Below are positions 45,201-55,800 of a DNA stretch of 64,000 nucleotides, piece by piece. The DNA comes from Ceratotherium simum simum (Eukaryota; Chordata; Mammalia; Perissodactyla; Rhinocerotidae): NCBI RefSeq assembly GCF_000283155.1, contig NW_004454216.1, positions 1,351,559 to 1,415,558 of the forward strand. The letters run 5' to 3'. A program made the translations under genes and the position numbers. The notes beneath the pieces were generated by a model. It worked only from the letters and a program-made list of their open reading frames with translations. It was not told where the DNA came from and made no database searches. Position 1 is the stretch's first letter; each line of letters begins with the position of its first letter.

Positions 45201-45767
45201 AAAAGTCTAAGGGGATTTTTAACCTTAAATTCTATACTAAGTCAAATTATCAATCAATTATAAGAATAGACTAATTATATTTTTTAGGCATTCAAGGATT
45301 CAATACTGGATCTTCCATGTACCCTTTCTTAGGATGCTTCTGGGGGATGTGCTCCACCAAAAGCAATAGAGTAAACTAAGAAATGAAAAGCTACAGAATT
45401 CAGGAAACATGAACTCCAACATGGGAGAGTAGGGAAAGATGACAGTAGGACAACTGGTTCAGATTGGGGCAGGAGACAAGGACAGAGAGAGGTTCTCAAG
45501 GCCAAAAAAAAAGGAACTGGTAGGTTATCTGATGCATTTGACCATATGGAAATAGTATTTTGAGATGTTTTTAAAAATTTATGGAGCATTTAGAAAGAAT
45601 TAGCAATAGGTGTGTAGGAAACAAACTCATTAAAAAACTGAAACAATTTCTTACTCCAAAAAAAAAACCAAAAAGTTACATAAGAAGGAAACATAATCAG
45701 AGTATATTACCTAGCTAGGCAGTAAACAGTATTTATATATCATAATGTAAACACTGAATATTAATTT

Positions 45768-45778
45768 ACCCCCCCCCC
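45768..45778. repeat. Poly-C tract
   Basis: A run of about nine C inside the HAL1 remnant. Confidence 0.8.
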
Positions 45779-46184
45779 AAATCATATAATTGTTGAGAGG
45801 ATAGAGTAGAGAGAGGAAGAAGAGGTGGAAGTATATAAAAAATAAATCTTCACCTACAAAAACAAGATATCAATAGGTAATGTTTAAAAATGATAATACA
45901 TAGTAGTCAACCATCTCGTTTTGAAATATGGAAAATGGAATAGAATGAAAAAAACTAAAAGAAATGGATGTGGTTGCCTCTGAGGAGCAGTACCTGGAGA
46001 TGGGGAGGAGTGGACAGGGAACTGCTAAATTTTATGTCCTATATTTGACTTTTAAAACTATTTGCATATATTACTCTCACAAAAATAAAATTTAATTGAA
46101 CAATAAAACCTATAAAGATTCCCAACTTCCTAACGCAGGAGATCTAAGCTACTTGTTATTCAAATTATGAAAAGGGAAAAGAAC

Positions 46185-46400
46185 ATGAACTGCAGATTCA
46201 GACAGATGTGTCAATTATTAGCCGTGTGACTTTGGTACACTTTTTAACCCTTTTGTTGTATCATCAAAAATAGGATTCGTAATATTTTCTCGTAGGATTG
46301 TTGTGAAACTGTAATAAGATGGTGTACTATGATACGTAACACAGAGCCCAGTATGTAACTGAGGCTTGATAAATGTTAGCCATTTTTGTTATTAGTCTGG
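46185..46400 (+). repeat. MIR SINE
   Basis: 'TAGCCGTGTGACTTTGGTAC', 'TTTTCTCGTAGGATTGTTGT', 'CACAGAGCCCAGTATGTAAC' and 'GGCTTGATAAATGTTAGCCA' are in MIR order. Confidence 0.85.
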
Positions 46401-47744
46401 CCTTCAGGAACCTCCATCAGTTCATCCTTCTTTTCCAGTCTCCATTTTCCTTTCTCTCTACAACCTGACGTGGCTTTCCTTTTACTTGAGCAGCATCTCC
46501 TTTCTCCATACTTGTTACTGGCTTTATACAAACCTCTGTCTCCAAGTGAAAAAATTCTCTCAAATCTTTCTTCTAAAATTCTACATGCATCATTTCATTT
46601 GAAACTCACTTCTCAGTGTATTTCCAGGACTTCTAAATTTGAGAAACTTAGGTTATGTGGCAACTTGATCTGAGGAGAGTAGCAAGGGGTCTTATTTTGA
46701 AACTGATATTGGATAGAAAACTCATTTTTCTTAACTTGGATTGTAGGTTTATTTGGCATAGTTTGGGAATGAGTGCTGATGGAGACTATTGGGTCTAAGC
46801 CCACCTAAATCACCACTTGACACTGTTTTCTCCTTCCTAAATGCTACCTTTGTGTAACCCCACCTGATTCCTTCACTCAGAATTCCCTTGATTCTCTTGT
46901 TATGTGCCATCACCTATAATATTGGGCACCTATTTCAAGGTTGCTTTTCTTAGGTGACCCGATCTTTTACCCTCCAAACCAATTGTGATGGTATTTGAGG
47001 GCAGGTACAGCTTTCTATTTGTTTTGTATATTTCCATGACACTTGATGCTCACCCTACTTGAGAAATCATGACTGTATTATTTGCTTCTTACTGATACAG
47101 GGAGTGAGGTAGCCCATCATATAGAGGAGAAAAAATAGGAATTTAGGCATCTCCTTGGAAGAAGTTAATTGTCAAGAATCTGTGGGAATACACAGCAGGC
47201 CCTTCAAAAGAGAAAATATGGCTGGGAGAGTAGGAAGGAGAGAACCAAGGCAGGTATGGGAGAGACAATGTGTAATCAGCAAAATGGCCGAAGCTCTCCT
47301 TCAAGTGAAGCTCAGGTACTGCAATAGTACTAGGGCTGGCAGCATCACCATCACTATTATTATTTAGAGCCTTAAAATGTGCCCATCACTGAGCCCTGAG
47401 GCACATATACAGAAACAAACACATGTTTCAATATTTACTCTCTAGGGCCTGAATCCATGGTGGTACAGTTGTCGATCCTCCCACAGCCATCAGGCACATG
47501 CTTGACTAAACAGATGGCTTTGCCAGAATTTTTTCACTTGGGTAGGAGGGCGGAGGCTTGTACAGCCAGAATTCTTAGTTCAATATGTCTTCCTGAGTAC
47601 ATTCTCTGAACAGTCTACCTTAGAAGCACCGTGTGGAATGCGGAGGGCAGTTGAAGGGGTGGGGGGGTAGTGAGGGAGAACAGGGGTAGCAGCCATGTTA
47701 TAGCATTTAAAAAAAACATAGAACTTAGAGACCAAAAATCTATT
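46401..47744. other. Unassigned DNA, no gene
   Basis: Possibly some L2-like pyrimidine-rich text near 46800-47060, too weak to call. The 95-codon plus frame at 46386-46673 has no known domain. Confidence 0.4.
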
Positions 47745-47930
47745 TTAAGGTTGTTTCTTGCCACTAAATTGCTATGTGACTGTGCAAAAATCTCTTTACC
47801 TCTCTTAGTCTCAGTGTCCTCATCTGTGAAATGGTAATAACAACGTTTCTCCTGTTTGCTTCTCATACTTTTGTAAGGATTAAGCAAGTTTAATTTGTGT
47901 TAAAATACTTTGTAAACTGTAAAAGATTAT
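47745..47930 (+). repeat. MIR SINE
   Basis: 'GCTATGTGACTGTGCAAAAA', 'TCTCAGTGTCCTCATCTGTG', 'AAATGGTAATAACAACGTTT' and 'TTGTAAGGATTAAGCAAG' are sense MIR. Confidence 0.9.
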
Positions 47931-48634
47931 ATCCTCATCTCATGATACCCTAGTGTCTGAGACAACTCTTTTAAACCTTGTTTTTTCCAAAGGAGAAAAA
48001 TAAATGCTTTTTTCTTTTAAAGACTTTGTAAAAACTTTACCTACATAACAAAATACTTATTTACTACCAAATATTCTTTAAATTTCCACAATTATTCAAG
48101 ATTAAGGAGAAAATAATTTATTTTAAAAAATTCAGAATGATGTTCTATACCAAAATATTTTCCAAAAGGAAATAGAATTTGGGTAAAATTTTACATAAGA
48201 CAGAATTTTATTCCTACTTCAATATTCTTATAACTTAGTAAAAGGTCTATATGTGAAAATTTTCATCCACGTATTTATTTTTAAATCATCTCCTAGTTGA
48301 ATCCAGAAACAAGAAGAATGAATGAATAAAAACAGATAATGAAAGATTGAGTGATATTGGGAAAGGGCAGGAAAGAGATTATGGAAGAAAAGATGAGGGA
48401 CAGAGAAAACATCCTTGGAGGAACACATTTTTTAAAGAAGAAATTTTGGGGAGGAATTTATTCTACAATCTGTACTGTACTCTACAATCAATCAGTTCTA
48501 TGATAGTTATATCTAAAAATTAAAAACTGTCAAGTTTCAGTCTCTTCTGTGCCCTGAAACTGATATGAAAACAGATTTTTAAAAAGAATATGTGATAACA
48601 TGCATCACGTACTACCCAGGGATGCCGACTGGAT
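47931..48634. other. Unassigned AT-rich DNA, no gene
   Basis: Nothing recognised. Confidence 0.4.
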
Positions 48635-48770
48635 TGGCCGGGGCTCCAGTCACCAACTCCCTGTGTCACCTTGAATGAGCTATGTCACCTCTGCCTCTTT
48701 GTCTATAAAAATGAGAAATTGGCACCTGGTGATCACTGGAGTTTCTTCTACCTAGGACTATAGTCCATGG
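48635..48770 (+). repeat. MIR/MIR3-like SINE
   Basis: 'CTGTGTCACCTTGAATGAGC', 'CTCTTTGTCTATAAAAATGA' and 'TTGGCACCTGGTGATCACTG' follow the MIR core with a MIR3-like end. Confidence 0.7.
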
Positions 48771-49608
48771 GGCTTCTTTAGACTTCTGAGAATTTGTTTT
48801 CCAGCTTATTGGAAAACAGTAAGAATATTTATGTTAATGCTTCATTTCTGGATGGAAAATGGATCATCCAGATATTCCGGAAGGTTTGGTATTCTGCACA
48901 CAAAAAAGCCAATTGGCTTTTTTCATTTAGAAGTTATCATGTAGATACCCCAGGAACAAATAGGAGCCATCACAAATCATCCTATACATTGGTGATACCT
49001 GGGATCAAACTGTTTGACTCTTGTGTTTTTACTCTCTGGCTTAACTCACTAGCCCCAGCCAGGTCAGGTCTTGTCAGAAAGTAATTTCTCGTTTTATCTC
49101 CTGTAGGCCATTGAAATTTTTGAGAATGAAAGCAATTCACTTACATAAATACCGTTTGAAATAGATAAAATGTAAAATTTGGCTAAGGTATTGAAAGAAT
49201 AAGTTCAGTGTTTTTGCTTATATTAAGGAATAAATGGAGAACTTGTATCTAGTTTAAATGTGTTTGTTTTAAAAACTATAGTCTCAGGTTTTTATTGAGT
49301 GTATTTCCCAAAGTGGCCATTGAATAGTTAAATGACAAGAAAATAAGTAAAATTTTCAAAACAGTGTGCAGGTAGTGATTTATAAAAAGTCTCACTGAAG
49401 ATGGTGACTCCCTTTCTTTCTTTTTATACTTTCCTCCTCTTTTATTCTGTGTCCTTTCTCCATTCAGCCGTGTCTTCCTGACAAAGCTCTCAGACTGTGT
49501 AGAACTTGGCTGCTCTGATGGACAGGCTGCGGCACAATGGAGGCTGCTTAAGGGTCGAGAAGCTCAGTCACCAGAAGGGAGTGATAAGGGCTGACACTAG
49601 GTGATGGG
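48771..49608. other. Unassigned DNA, no gene
   Basis: Nothing recognised. A 96-codon plus frame at 48794-49084 has no domain I can identify. Confidence 0.4.
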
Positions 49609-49687
49609 ATTTCTTTTCTTTCTTTCTTTTTTTTTTTTTTTTTGTCTTTCTTGCCCCTGCCTTTCTTTTTTTTTTTTTTTTTTTTTT
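49609..49687. repeat. Double poly-T / polypyrimidine tract
   Basis: Two long T runs (about 49628-49643 and 49665-49687) joined by TCTTTC-type pyrimidine sequence. No ERE, L1 or other body attaches to either run, so they are not obviously SINE tails. Confidence 0.9.
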
Positions 49688-49869
49688 AACTTTATTTGAT
49701 TGTCATTCTTTTCATTTGGGTTTAGCCATTTAAATCACTGCTTCTTGTTCCTCTTCTAAATTTTCAAGATACTAACCAAAAAGGATGAAAGCAGGGAGAA
49801 AAGAGAGTAACTATTTGATAGGTGGGGAAATAGAGAATCCTTAGTCCCACAGGGGAACTGTCTTTTTAA
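49688..49869. other. Unassigned DNA
   Basis: Between the T tracts and an L1 3'UTR; nothing recognised. Confidence 0.4.
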
Positions 49870-50485
49870 AAATTAATATGTAGTACATACCTACAGAAAA
49901 GTACATATATCATAGGCATGCCGCTTGATGAATTTTCACAAATTGAATACAGCCATTTAACCAATACCCAGATCAAGAAACAGAATATTAGCAGCATTCC
50001 AGAACCCGAAACCCCAATGCCCTCTTCTAGTCCCCGTTTTCTTCTTCAAGGGTAACTACTATCCTGATTTCTAACAACATAGATTTGCCTGTATTCCTAT
50101 TTTATATCGTTTGAATCATATCATGTATACTCTTTGTGTCTGTTTTCTTTTGCTCAATATTACATTTGTGGAGTTTTTTCAGATTGTTGTGTTCAGTTTT
50201 AGATCTTAATTCTCCATGGCAGGATAGTATTCCATTGTGTGGATATATCACAATTTATTTTTCCTTTCTATTTTTGTTGGACATTTGGGTAGTTTCCAGT
50301 TTGAGACTATTATATATAGTGCTTCTATATACATTCAAGTACATGTTTTTTGGTGAATATATGTATGCCTTTCTATTGGGTATATCCTGGAGTGGAATTG
50401 CTGAGTTACATGGTAGGCACATATTTGGTCCTAGTTCTACCAAGCACTTTTGCAGTTCTAATGGTTTCACACTCCAGGGAAAGAA
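49870..50485 (-). repeat. L1M 3'UTR, antisense
   Basis: 'CTTGATGAATTTTCACAAAT', 'AACTACTATCCTGATTTCTA', 'TAGTATTCCATTGTGTGGAT', 'GGACATTTGGGTAGTTTCCA', 'GGAGTGGAATTGCTGAGTTA' and 'GCAGTTCTAATGGTTTCACA' are the antisense 3'UTR of old L1. The 126-codon plus frame at 50136-50516 is this noncoding 3'UTR read backwards. Confidence 0.9.
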
Positions 50486-51334
50486 CTTTGTTTTTTGCTG
50501 TGCATACAAAGAATGACTTTCCTCTTCCTCCCCTCTTACAGTTACACCTACTCACATTCATATATGTGTTATTCTCTTACGTGAAGCTTATTTGTTTTTT
50601 CTAGGTTTAATAAAGTTGAATAGTCTAAACCTAATGAAGCCTTCTTCTGAGAACGGAGACTGAGAATGTTGTATAAAAACCTTCACTATGCTCCTGTTTT
50701 CCCTTCTCACAACTATGGCAGAAAATTATTTTTATTTTCTTCAGTGCTGTTTTCAGGGAGCTCTAACCACATATTTAACCTTTCTAAAATCGTGCAGAGT
50801 TCCATTCCCTAATCATACCAGGCTATACTTCTCCCCATTCACTTCTTGACTCACCTAGACACCTCACATCTGTTTTTTTTTACCTGTACTGAAAGAAAAA
50901 TAAAAATCAATAGGTGATAATCTTTCCAGTCATTTACAGAAGCTATAGCAAAAAATTTAAGGGCAGAGAAAAAAGAATAATCTTTCAAGGGACAGACTTG
51001 AATACAAGAGAATATGAATGCCTTACATCAACTTTTCAAACCATTTGAACCAGGAGGCACCGTTAATCCTTTATCTGTTAATCCAATAATTAATCATGTT
51101 TGATGGTCTCAGGAGGGATTTCAGCAAAAACTAGGTCAAAGGACCAACCATGCTTGATTGCTTATTAGCCTTGAAACCCATTTGGGGTTTCTGGAATTAT
51201 AGAATTCCACATGACTCTAGAGGCTTCCCATTCAGCCTATTTCAACTCAAAGTTTTGGGCCTCCACCATCATTGAGAAGTCTTAAAACACTCTTTTGGTT
51301 GAGTTAATGCTGGCATATTTGTTTCCTACCAAGG
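50486..51334. other. Unassigned DNA, no gene
   Basis: Nothing recognised. Confidence 0.4.
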
Positions 51335-51720
51335 TTAGGTCCAATTCAAGCATCCATTCACCAAGTATTAAATTTATTTAATATTCTGATTTAATATTGG
51401 ATAACCAGACACAATTCCTATGTCCCTATAGAATTTATAGCCTACTGAATAGATAAAAAATAAATAATATATGAATAAATATATAAGCACAACTTGTGAT
51501 TAGGGTAAGTAGAAAATACACAGAATAAAGTATCCAAGCATAATGAAACAAGAAGGTGGAAACTTCTTAGATAGGATGCCAGGGTCTCCAGAAGGTGGTT
51601 TAAGCTAAGACATACATGATGAGAAGGAACCAGCCATGTAAAGAGCAGTGGGAGGAAGTGTTAGAAGGGAACAGCATATGCAAAGAGGCCAGTGCAGTTG
51701 AAGAATAGTGGATCAACTTT
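51335..51720 (-). repeat. L2 LINE 3' region, antisense
   Basis: 'CATCCATTCACCAAGTATTA', 'CCTATGTCCCTATAGAATTT', 'GATGAGAAGGAACCAGCCAT', 'GAAGGGAACAGCATATGCAA' and 'AGAGGCCAGTGCAGTTG' are in antisense L2 order. Confidence 0.85.
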
Positions 51721-52928
51721 CAAAGAAATCCATATTCCCTCTCAACTTATTTTGAATCTGTAATACAAAATTGAGATTTTTCAACTCTTTAAAAGGTAGC
51801 AAGGACAGTCAGTTTGTTCATAGTAAATCTAGTACAAATGTGGGGGATAGCCCTAATTGCTTTATGCTAAATATTTGTTGTTTGGCAGCAGGTCTGTAGG
51901 TTAGAACTAGAAAATGGGGATAGGGACAGGGAGTCCAAAATAAGTGGCAGAAAATAATCAGTTCAGTGGCTTATCCAGGCAGTTGAAAAAGGCATGGTCC
52001 TAATACAGCCACGGTTCAAAGTACCTGTCAGGAGACAGAGCTGCAGTCAAGGGGAACAAAGTCAAGTAATAGTGGCAAGGTCAGCATTCTAAAACATCTA
52101 AAAGATTACTGTCAAACCAACATGGTCTTCCGGTTCCTTGCCTCCTTGGAGGAAGCAAAATGGTGAGTTGGACAGGTTGGAGCACGCAAGGGACCAGAAT
52201 TAGGAAGTCAGAGTCAGAACATAGAAGAAATGAGCGGGTCATCAGAGCGTGGGTGAGATATTGGAGAGAAACCAAGGAGGGAGGTCACAAAACCAGAGAA
52301 GCAGGGAGAAACCAAAAGATAACAGATATGAGGCATCCAGAAGAATGTAGGACTTTGATAACAGAGGGAAGGGACTTGAGGCATCCATTTTTACCATCTC
52401 AGAGGAAGATGGCTGCAGTTGTAAAACAGAGATCAGGATTTTAAAAACTTTAATCTCTGTAACTTCCTTCTGTTTATAATTTTTATTATAAATATAGCAA
52501 GAAACTGTTTTGCCAAAACAATTAGAACAGCCTTAAAACTAGAAGGGCCTGTGGGCCTCAAGAGGCTGTGAGACTAGAATGCTAAGGAGTCTGTGTCCCA
52601 CTCTGTAGCCAAACTAGTGGGGAAACAGATCTCCAAGGATGGTAATAGCTGCAGAAAGAAAGGCAGGAGAATACAGAGAACTGCTTTGGGGCAGCTTGGA
52701 GCTGAGTAGTAGAAGGGCTTGTGTGATGTTCACTGTCATCTGGTGACCAGACATGAGGTTGATTCCACTTTGACTCATGCTGAGTCCTGAGAGGCCAAGT
52801 TGGAAGCAGGCAAAAGGAAATGTAACTGGACCCACCAGATGCAATGGCAACCACCATCTCATCTTCAGATGAGGTAGCTTACTTAGACCTGAGCTAGGGT
52901 AGACCCCCAAGAAGAAAGTCTTCAGAAT
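51721..52928. other. Unassigned DNA, no gene
   Basis: Nothing recognised. Opposite-strand frames at 52081-52444 and 52582-52952 overlap each other and show no domain. Confidence 0.4.
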
Positions 52929-53093
52929 CTTGCTATGTAGAGTGTGATCCATGGGCCAGTAGCATGGGCTTCACCTGGGATACCGTTAAAAATTCAGAAT
53001 CTCAGGCCCCAGCTCAGACCTGCTGTATTAGAATCTGCATTTTAACATGACCCCCAAGTGAGTCCTGTGTAATTTAAAGTTTGAAAAGCACTG
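52929..53093. mobile_element. MER5-type hAT DNA transposon
   Basis: 'GAGTGTGATCCATGGGCCAG', 'GCATGGGCTTCACCTGGGAT', 'CAGAATCTCAGGCCCCAGCT', 'TTTAACATGACCCCCAAGTG' and the end 'TTAAAGTTTGAAAAGCACTG'. It is followed by GTCTAGGA, which fits the hAT nTCTAGAn target preference. Confidence 0.85.
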
Positions 53094-53101
53094 GTCTAGG
53101 A

Positions 53102-54045
53102 TATCCCTGGAGAACCGAAAAGAGCATTACAGACTATATAAAGAGAGGACAGGAGGAAGGGGCTAATCTGTGGAATTGGAGGCAGATAACGAGTCGCAGT
53201 TTGAACCAAAGCTGGCTCGGGAAAATCTGAGGATAGAGAGCCAGCACTACTGCAGGTGGCAGGATGGCACCTCTTGTGAGAGAACAGATTCCTTTCATTG
53301 GCCAGCAAAGTAGGTAAAAGTGAAAAAAAAAAGAATCAGTTATCTCTAAAGACCCTCTCAGGAGAAAGTCCCAAAGGCAGTGTTCAGGCCTAGAGAGGTA
53401 TATGACTTGGAGAAGATTACCTAGTCACAAAGAGCCAGAGATTAAATTGGTGAGAGGCTCTGTTACAAGACAAAAAAATAAGGAAAACGGAGAGATGGAG
53501 AGTCCAAAGGAGGCAAATGGCAGCATTCCATCGGAGGAAGCCAGCCGAACTCACATCTAAGATTTCCAAGTATGCAGAACAAAGAGATCTGTTTACTTTT
53601 CTTTATTCTTCTGAACAAACAGCAGTCCTGTGGAATATTCCTATGAAGACTAGGTACCATTTCATAAAAGCAAATTATGAAGATATCTTACAGAAGTCAG
53701 AGAGATCCAGTAGAGATACGACTTCTCCCTGTTTGTCGAGCCTCATATCCTACTAGGCTTTACTCCATACTTTATATTCTAGCAATACTGAAGTAGGTTT
53801 AGATCTAGAACTTTTCATGCACCCTGATGTGTAAAAGAGATACCACTGGTAGCTGAGAGAAAATGTGTGACACTTCTGAGAAATCCTCAATTATTTTGGA
53901 GGCTTTTGAAAGGACTGGATTTTCTGCTGAGCAGGTTGGGGACAGAGCTAGAGACATAGTTTCATGAGGAATTTATACCCTGAATTTTACCCTCAAGCAA
54001 GGATGACTAAGGAACCTGGGTTTCACTGGTAATTATTATATTTTT
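53102..54045. other. Unassigned DNA, no gene
   Basis: Nothing recognised. A 79-codon plus frame (53517-53756) faces a 65-codon minus frame; neither is familiar. Confidence 0.4.
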
Positions 54046-54055
54046 TGTAATTATT

Positions 54056-54283
54056 ATTATTTTTTGTGTGTGAGGAAGATTAGCCCTGGGCTAACATCCC
54101 TTGCCAATCCTCGTCTTCTTTCTGAGGAAGATTGGCCCTGGGCCAACATCTGTGCCCATCTTCCTCCACCTGTCACTGGCTTGACAAGCAGTGCATCGGT
54201 ATGAACCCGAGATCCAAACCTGCAAACCCTGGGCCGCCGCAGTGGAGCGTGTGCACCTAACCACCATGCTACCAGGCCTGCCC
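54056..54283 (-). repeat. ERE SINE, antisense
   Basis: On the plus strand: two antisense modules ('GAGGAAGATTAGCCCTGGGC', 'GAGGAAGATTGGCCCTGGGC'), 'CTTCCTCCACCTGTCACTGG', 'GCAGTGGAGCGTGTGCACCT' and a closing 'ACCAGGCCTGCCC' head. The duplication TGTAATTATT is perfect (54046-54055, 54284-54293). More diverged than the other copies, with a decayed B box. Confidence 0.92.
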
Positions 54284-54304
54284 TGTAATTATTTGTTTGG
54301 ATGA

Positions 54305-54410
54305 CTACTAAGTGGTCATCTTTTCATCTTTGTGTCTACAGCACTCGGCATTGTTCCTGACACAGAGAAGATCCTCAGTTCATGTCACTTGAATAAATGA
54401 AAGAATTGTC
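54305..54410 (+). repeat. L2 LINE 3' end, sense
   Basis: 'TTTGTGTCTACAGCACTCGG', 'CATTGTTCCTGACACAGAGA' and 'TTGAATAAATGAAAGAA' are a diverged L2 terminus. Confidence 0.65.
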
Positions 54411-54480
54411 TTGGCTCAGAGACTCATACAGACTTCCTATAAAGGCAGGAGTGTGTCTCCAATTTGGTCCAAAGCCAGCA

Positions 54481-54510
54481 AATAAAACAAACAAATAAAC
54501 AAACAGAAAA
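54481..54510. repeat. (AAAC)n-like microsatellite
   Basis: AAATAAAACAAACAAATAAA followed by CAAACAGAAAA. Confidence 0.8.
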
Positions 54511-54746
54511 TCATTCCTAGAGTGGAGAAGCAATCAGGCTGAGAGGAAGGAAGATTCAGAAATTAGCCCTGACTTCTCCTTGTTAGTCCTAAACTTCTAG
54601 CTACTTCTAGAAGTAGCTGTTTTAATGACACTAAAACTTAGGTCAAAAACTGTCCCCTTCAAAATATGGTACTTTCCTGAATTCTCCATTATTCTTAATG
54701 ATACATATATCCTAAATTTCCCCTTACTCACAATCTGAAATTTTCT

Positions 54747-54851
54747 TTTCTTTGTTCCATGTGTATACCTTGGTACAAAGGTACCTTTGAGTACCTTTCT
54801 TTGTTCCATGTGTATACCTTGGTACAAAGTTCCATGTATATACCTTGGTTT
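54747..54851. repeat. 49-bp tandem duplication with partial third unit
   Basis: TTTCTTTGTTCCATGTGTAT plus ATACCTTGGTACAAAG recurs at 54747-54780 and 54796-54829, a 49-base period. A third truncated copy (TTCCATGTATATACCTTGG) follows at 54830. The copies are almost identical, so the duplication is younger than the surrounding repeats. Confidence 0.92.
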
Positions 54852-54914
54852 GTTTCACTGAATGTCTTTCATATCTCTCCTTTCCTATGTGATCCCATAG
54901 TCATCATTCTTGTA

Positions 54915-55082
54915 CAGACCCTAATCACTTCACCTTCATATCATCACAATATCCTCCTGGCTGGATTTCCTTCCTCTGGTCTCCAGTTCTTCCTGGCACA
55001 GCTGGTCATCTTGCAGTTCTCTTGCTGAAGAGCCACCAATTTCTTCCAATTGCCTATTGACTCAAATATAAATAGATAGATC

Positions 55083-55113
<31 letters not shown>

Positions 55114-55375
55114 GTGTATGTATTAATATTTCCTCATTTCTTAGTATTCTGTGCATGGGGTAAGTCAAATTGATATTCTTACCATTTTCCTCCCAACTCC
55201 TGATCATTCCCATTTTTATTCATTTTTTAATGATTTTTCCTTTGCCTGGGTGGCTCTCAACATCTCCCCATCAATTTGTGGCCATCATTCAATTAAAATC
55301 AGATTCAAGATTCACTTGCTACTTTCTTTGGTTAAACCTTGGCCACACTGATGATCACCTTAATTTTCATTTCCA
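54915..55375 (+). repeat. L2 LINE 3' region, sense, carrying a microsatellite
   Basis: 'CACAATATCCTCCTGGCTGG', 'ATTTCCTTCCTCTGGTCTCC', 'CAATTGCCTATTGACTCAAA', 'TTGCCTGGGTGGCTCTCAAC' and 'GGTTAAACCTTGGCCACAC' keep the L2 order, with a GATA tract in the middle. Confidence 0.62.
55074..55113. repeat. (GATA)n microsatellite
   Basis: About nine GATA units with one TCGA interruption: AGATAGATCGATAGATAGAT and onward. Long enough to be polymorphic. Confidence 0.96.
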
Positions 55376-55383
55376 TCTACTGT

Positions 55384-55445
55384 CATATATATACATATAC
55401 ATTATGTATATATATAATTTTATATATTAATATTTTTTATCTTCC
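55384..55445. repeat. AT-rich low-complexity tract
   Basis: CATATATATACATATACATT and GTATATATATAATTTTATAT type sequence. Confidence 0.9.
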
Positions 55446-55624
55446 AAACTAATTTATATAAAATTAAAGACTTTATTACTTTAATGTTTCATCAGTGTAG
55501 AATAGAATTATACACAGATTATTAATGATTTTATAGGAAATAAATGAATAATTTTGCTTTGAAATATTAATATTGCCACTTATTTTCCTTCATGGATAGA
55601 TAGGTTACTTGATTCATTTATATA

Positions 55625-55800
55625 TAGATTCGTTCATTCACTGATCAACTACTTACTGTATACCTTTTGTTCTGAGCCCTGAAGTGAGACCTGGAGATCC
55701 CAAGATGAATAAGACACAGTCACTACCCTCAAAGAGCTTACAGACCAGTGAGGGAGACAGAGAAGCAGCTAGATAATTGTAATTATATAAGACACCTGGA
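55625..55800 (-). repeat. L2 LINE 3' end, antisense
   Basis: 'TTCATTCACTGATCAACTAC', 'ACTACCCTCAAAGAGCTTAC' and 'CCAGTGAGGGAGACAGAGAA' are antisense L2 tail. Confidence 0.83.

Larger units (their letters stand above)
44135..46115 (+). mobile_element. HAL1 (half-L1) element, interrupted by two EREs
   Basis: About 1.4 kb of HAL1-like sequence after removing two SINEs. 'AAGCCTTCAATATGAAAAAT' continues after the first ERE with 'GACTGAACAAACAGAAAAAA' and 'TAAAATACTCATAGGTTAAT', then 'AATAGAATGCTTGGAAGACA' and 'GGAAGCTGTAAGATACCGGA'. After the second ERE come 'GGGGATGTGCTCCACCAAAA', 'GGTTATCTGATGCATTTGAC' and the 3' 'GTGGTTGCCTCTGAGGAGCA', ending 'AAAATAAAATTTAATTGAA'. HAL1 carries only an L1 ORF1-like gene; here no frame survives. 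It could instead be an L1M 5' region. Confidence 0.68.

Noticed and set aside
50136..50516. 126-codon plus-strand frame with hydrophobic stretches, possibly a membrane protein
   Set aside because: It is the antisense of an L1 3'UTR, which is noncoding in its own element; the hydrophobicity comes from T-rich sequence.
54747..54851. CRISPR-like repeat array
   Set aside because: Only two full units plus a fragment, with no regular spacers, in a mammalian chromosome; it is a simple tandem duplication.
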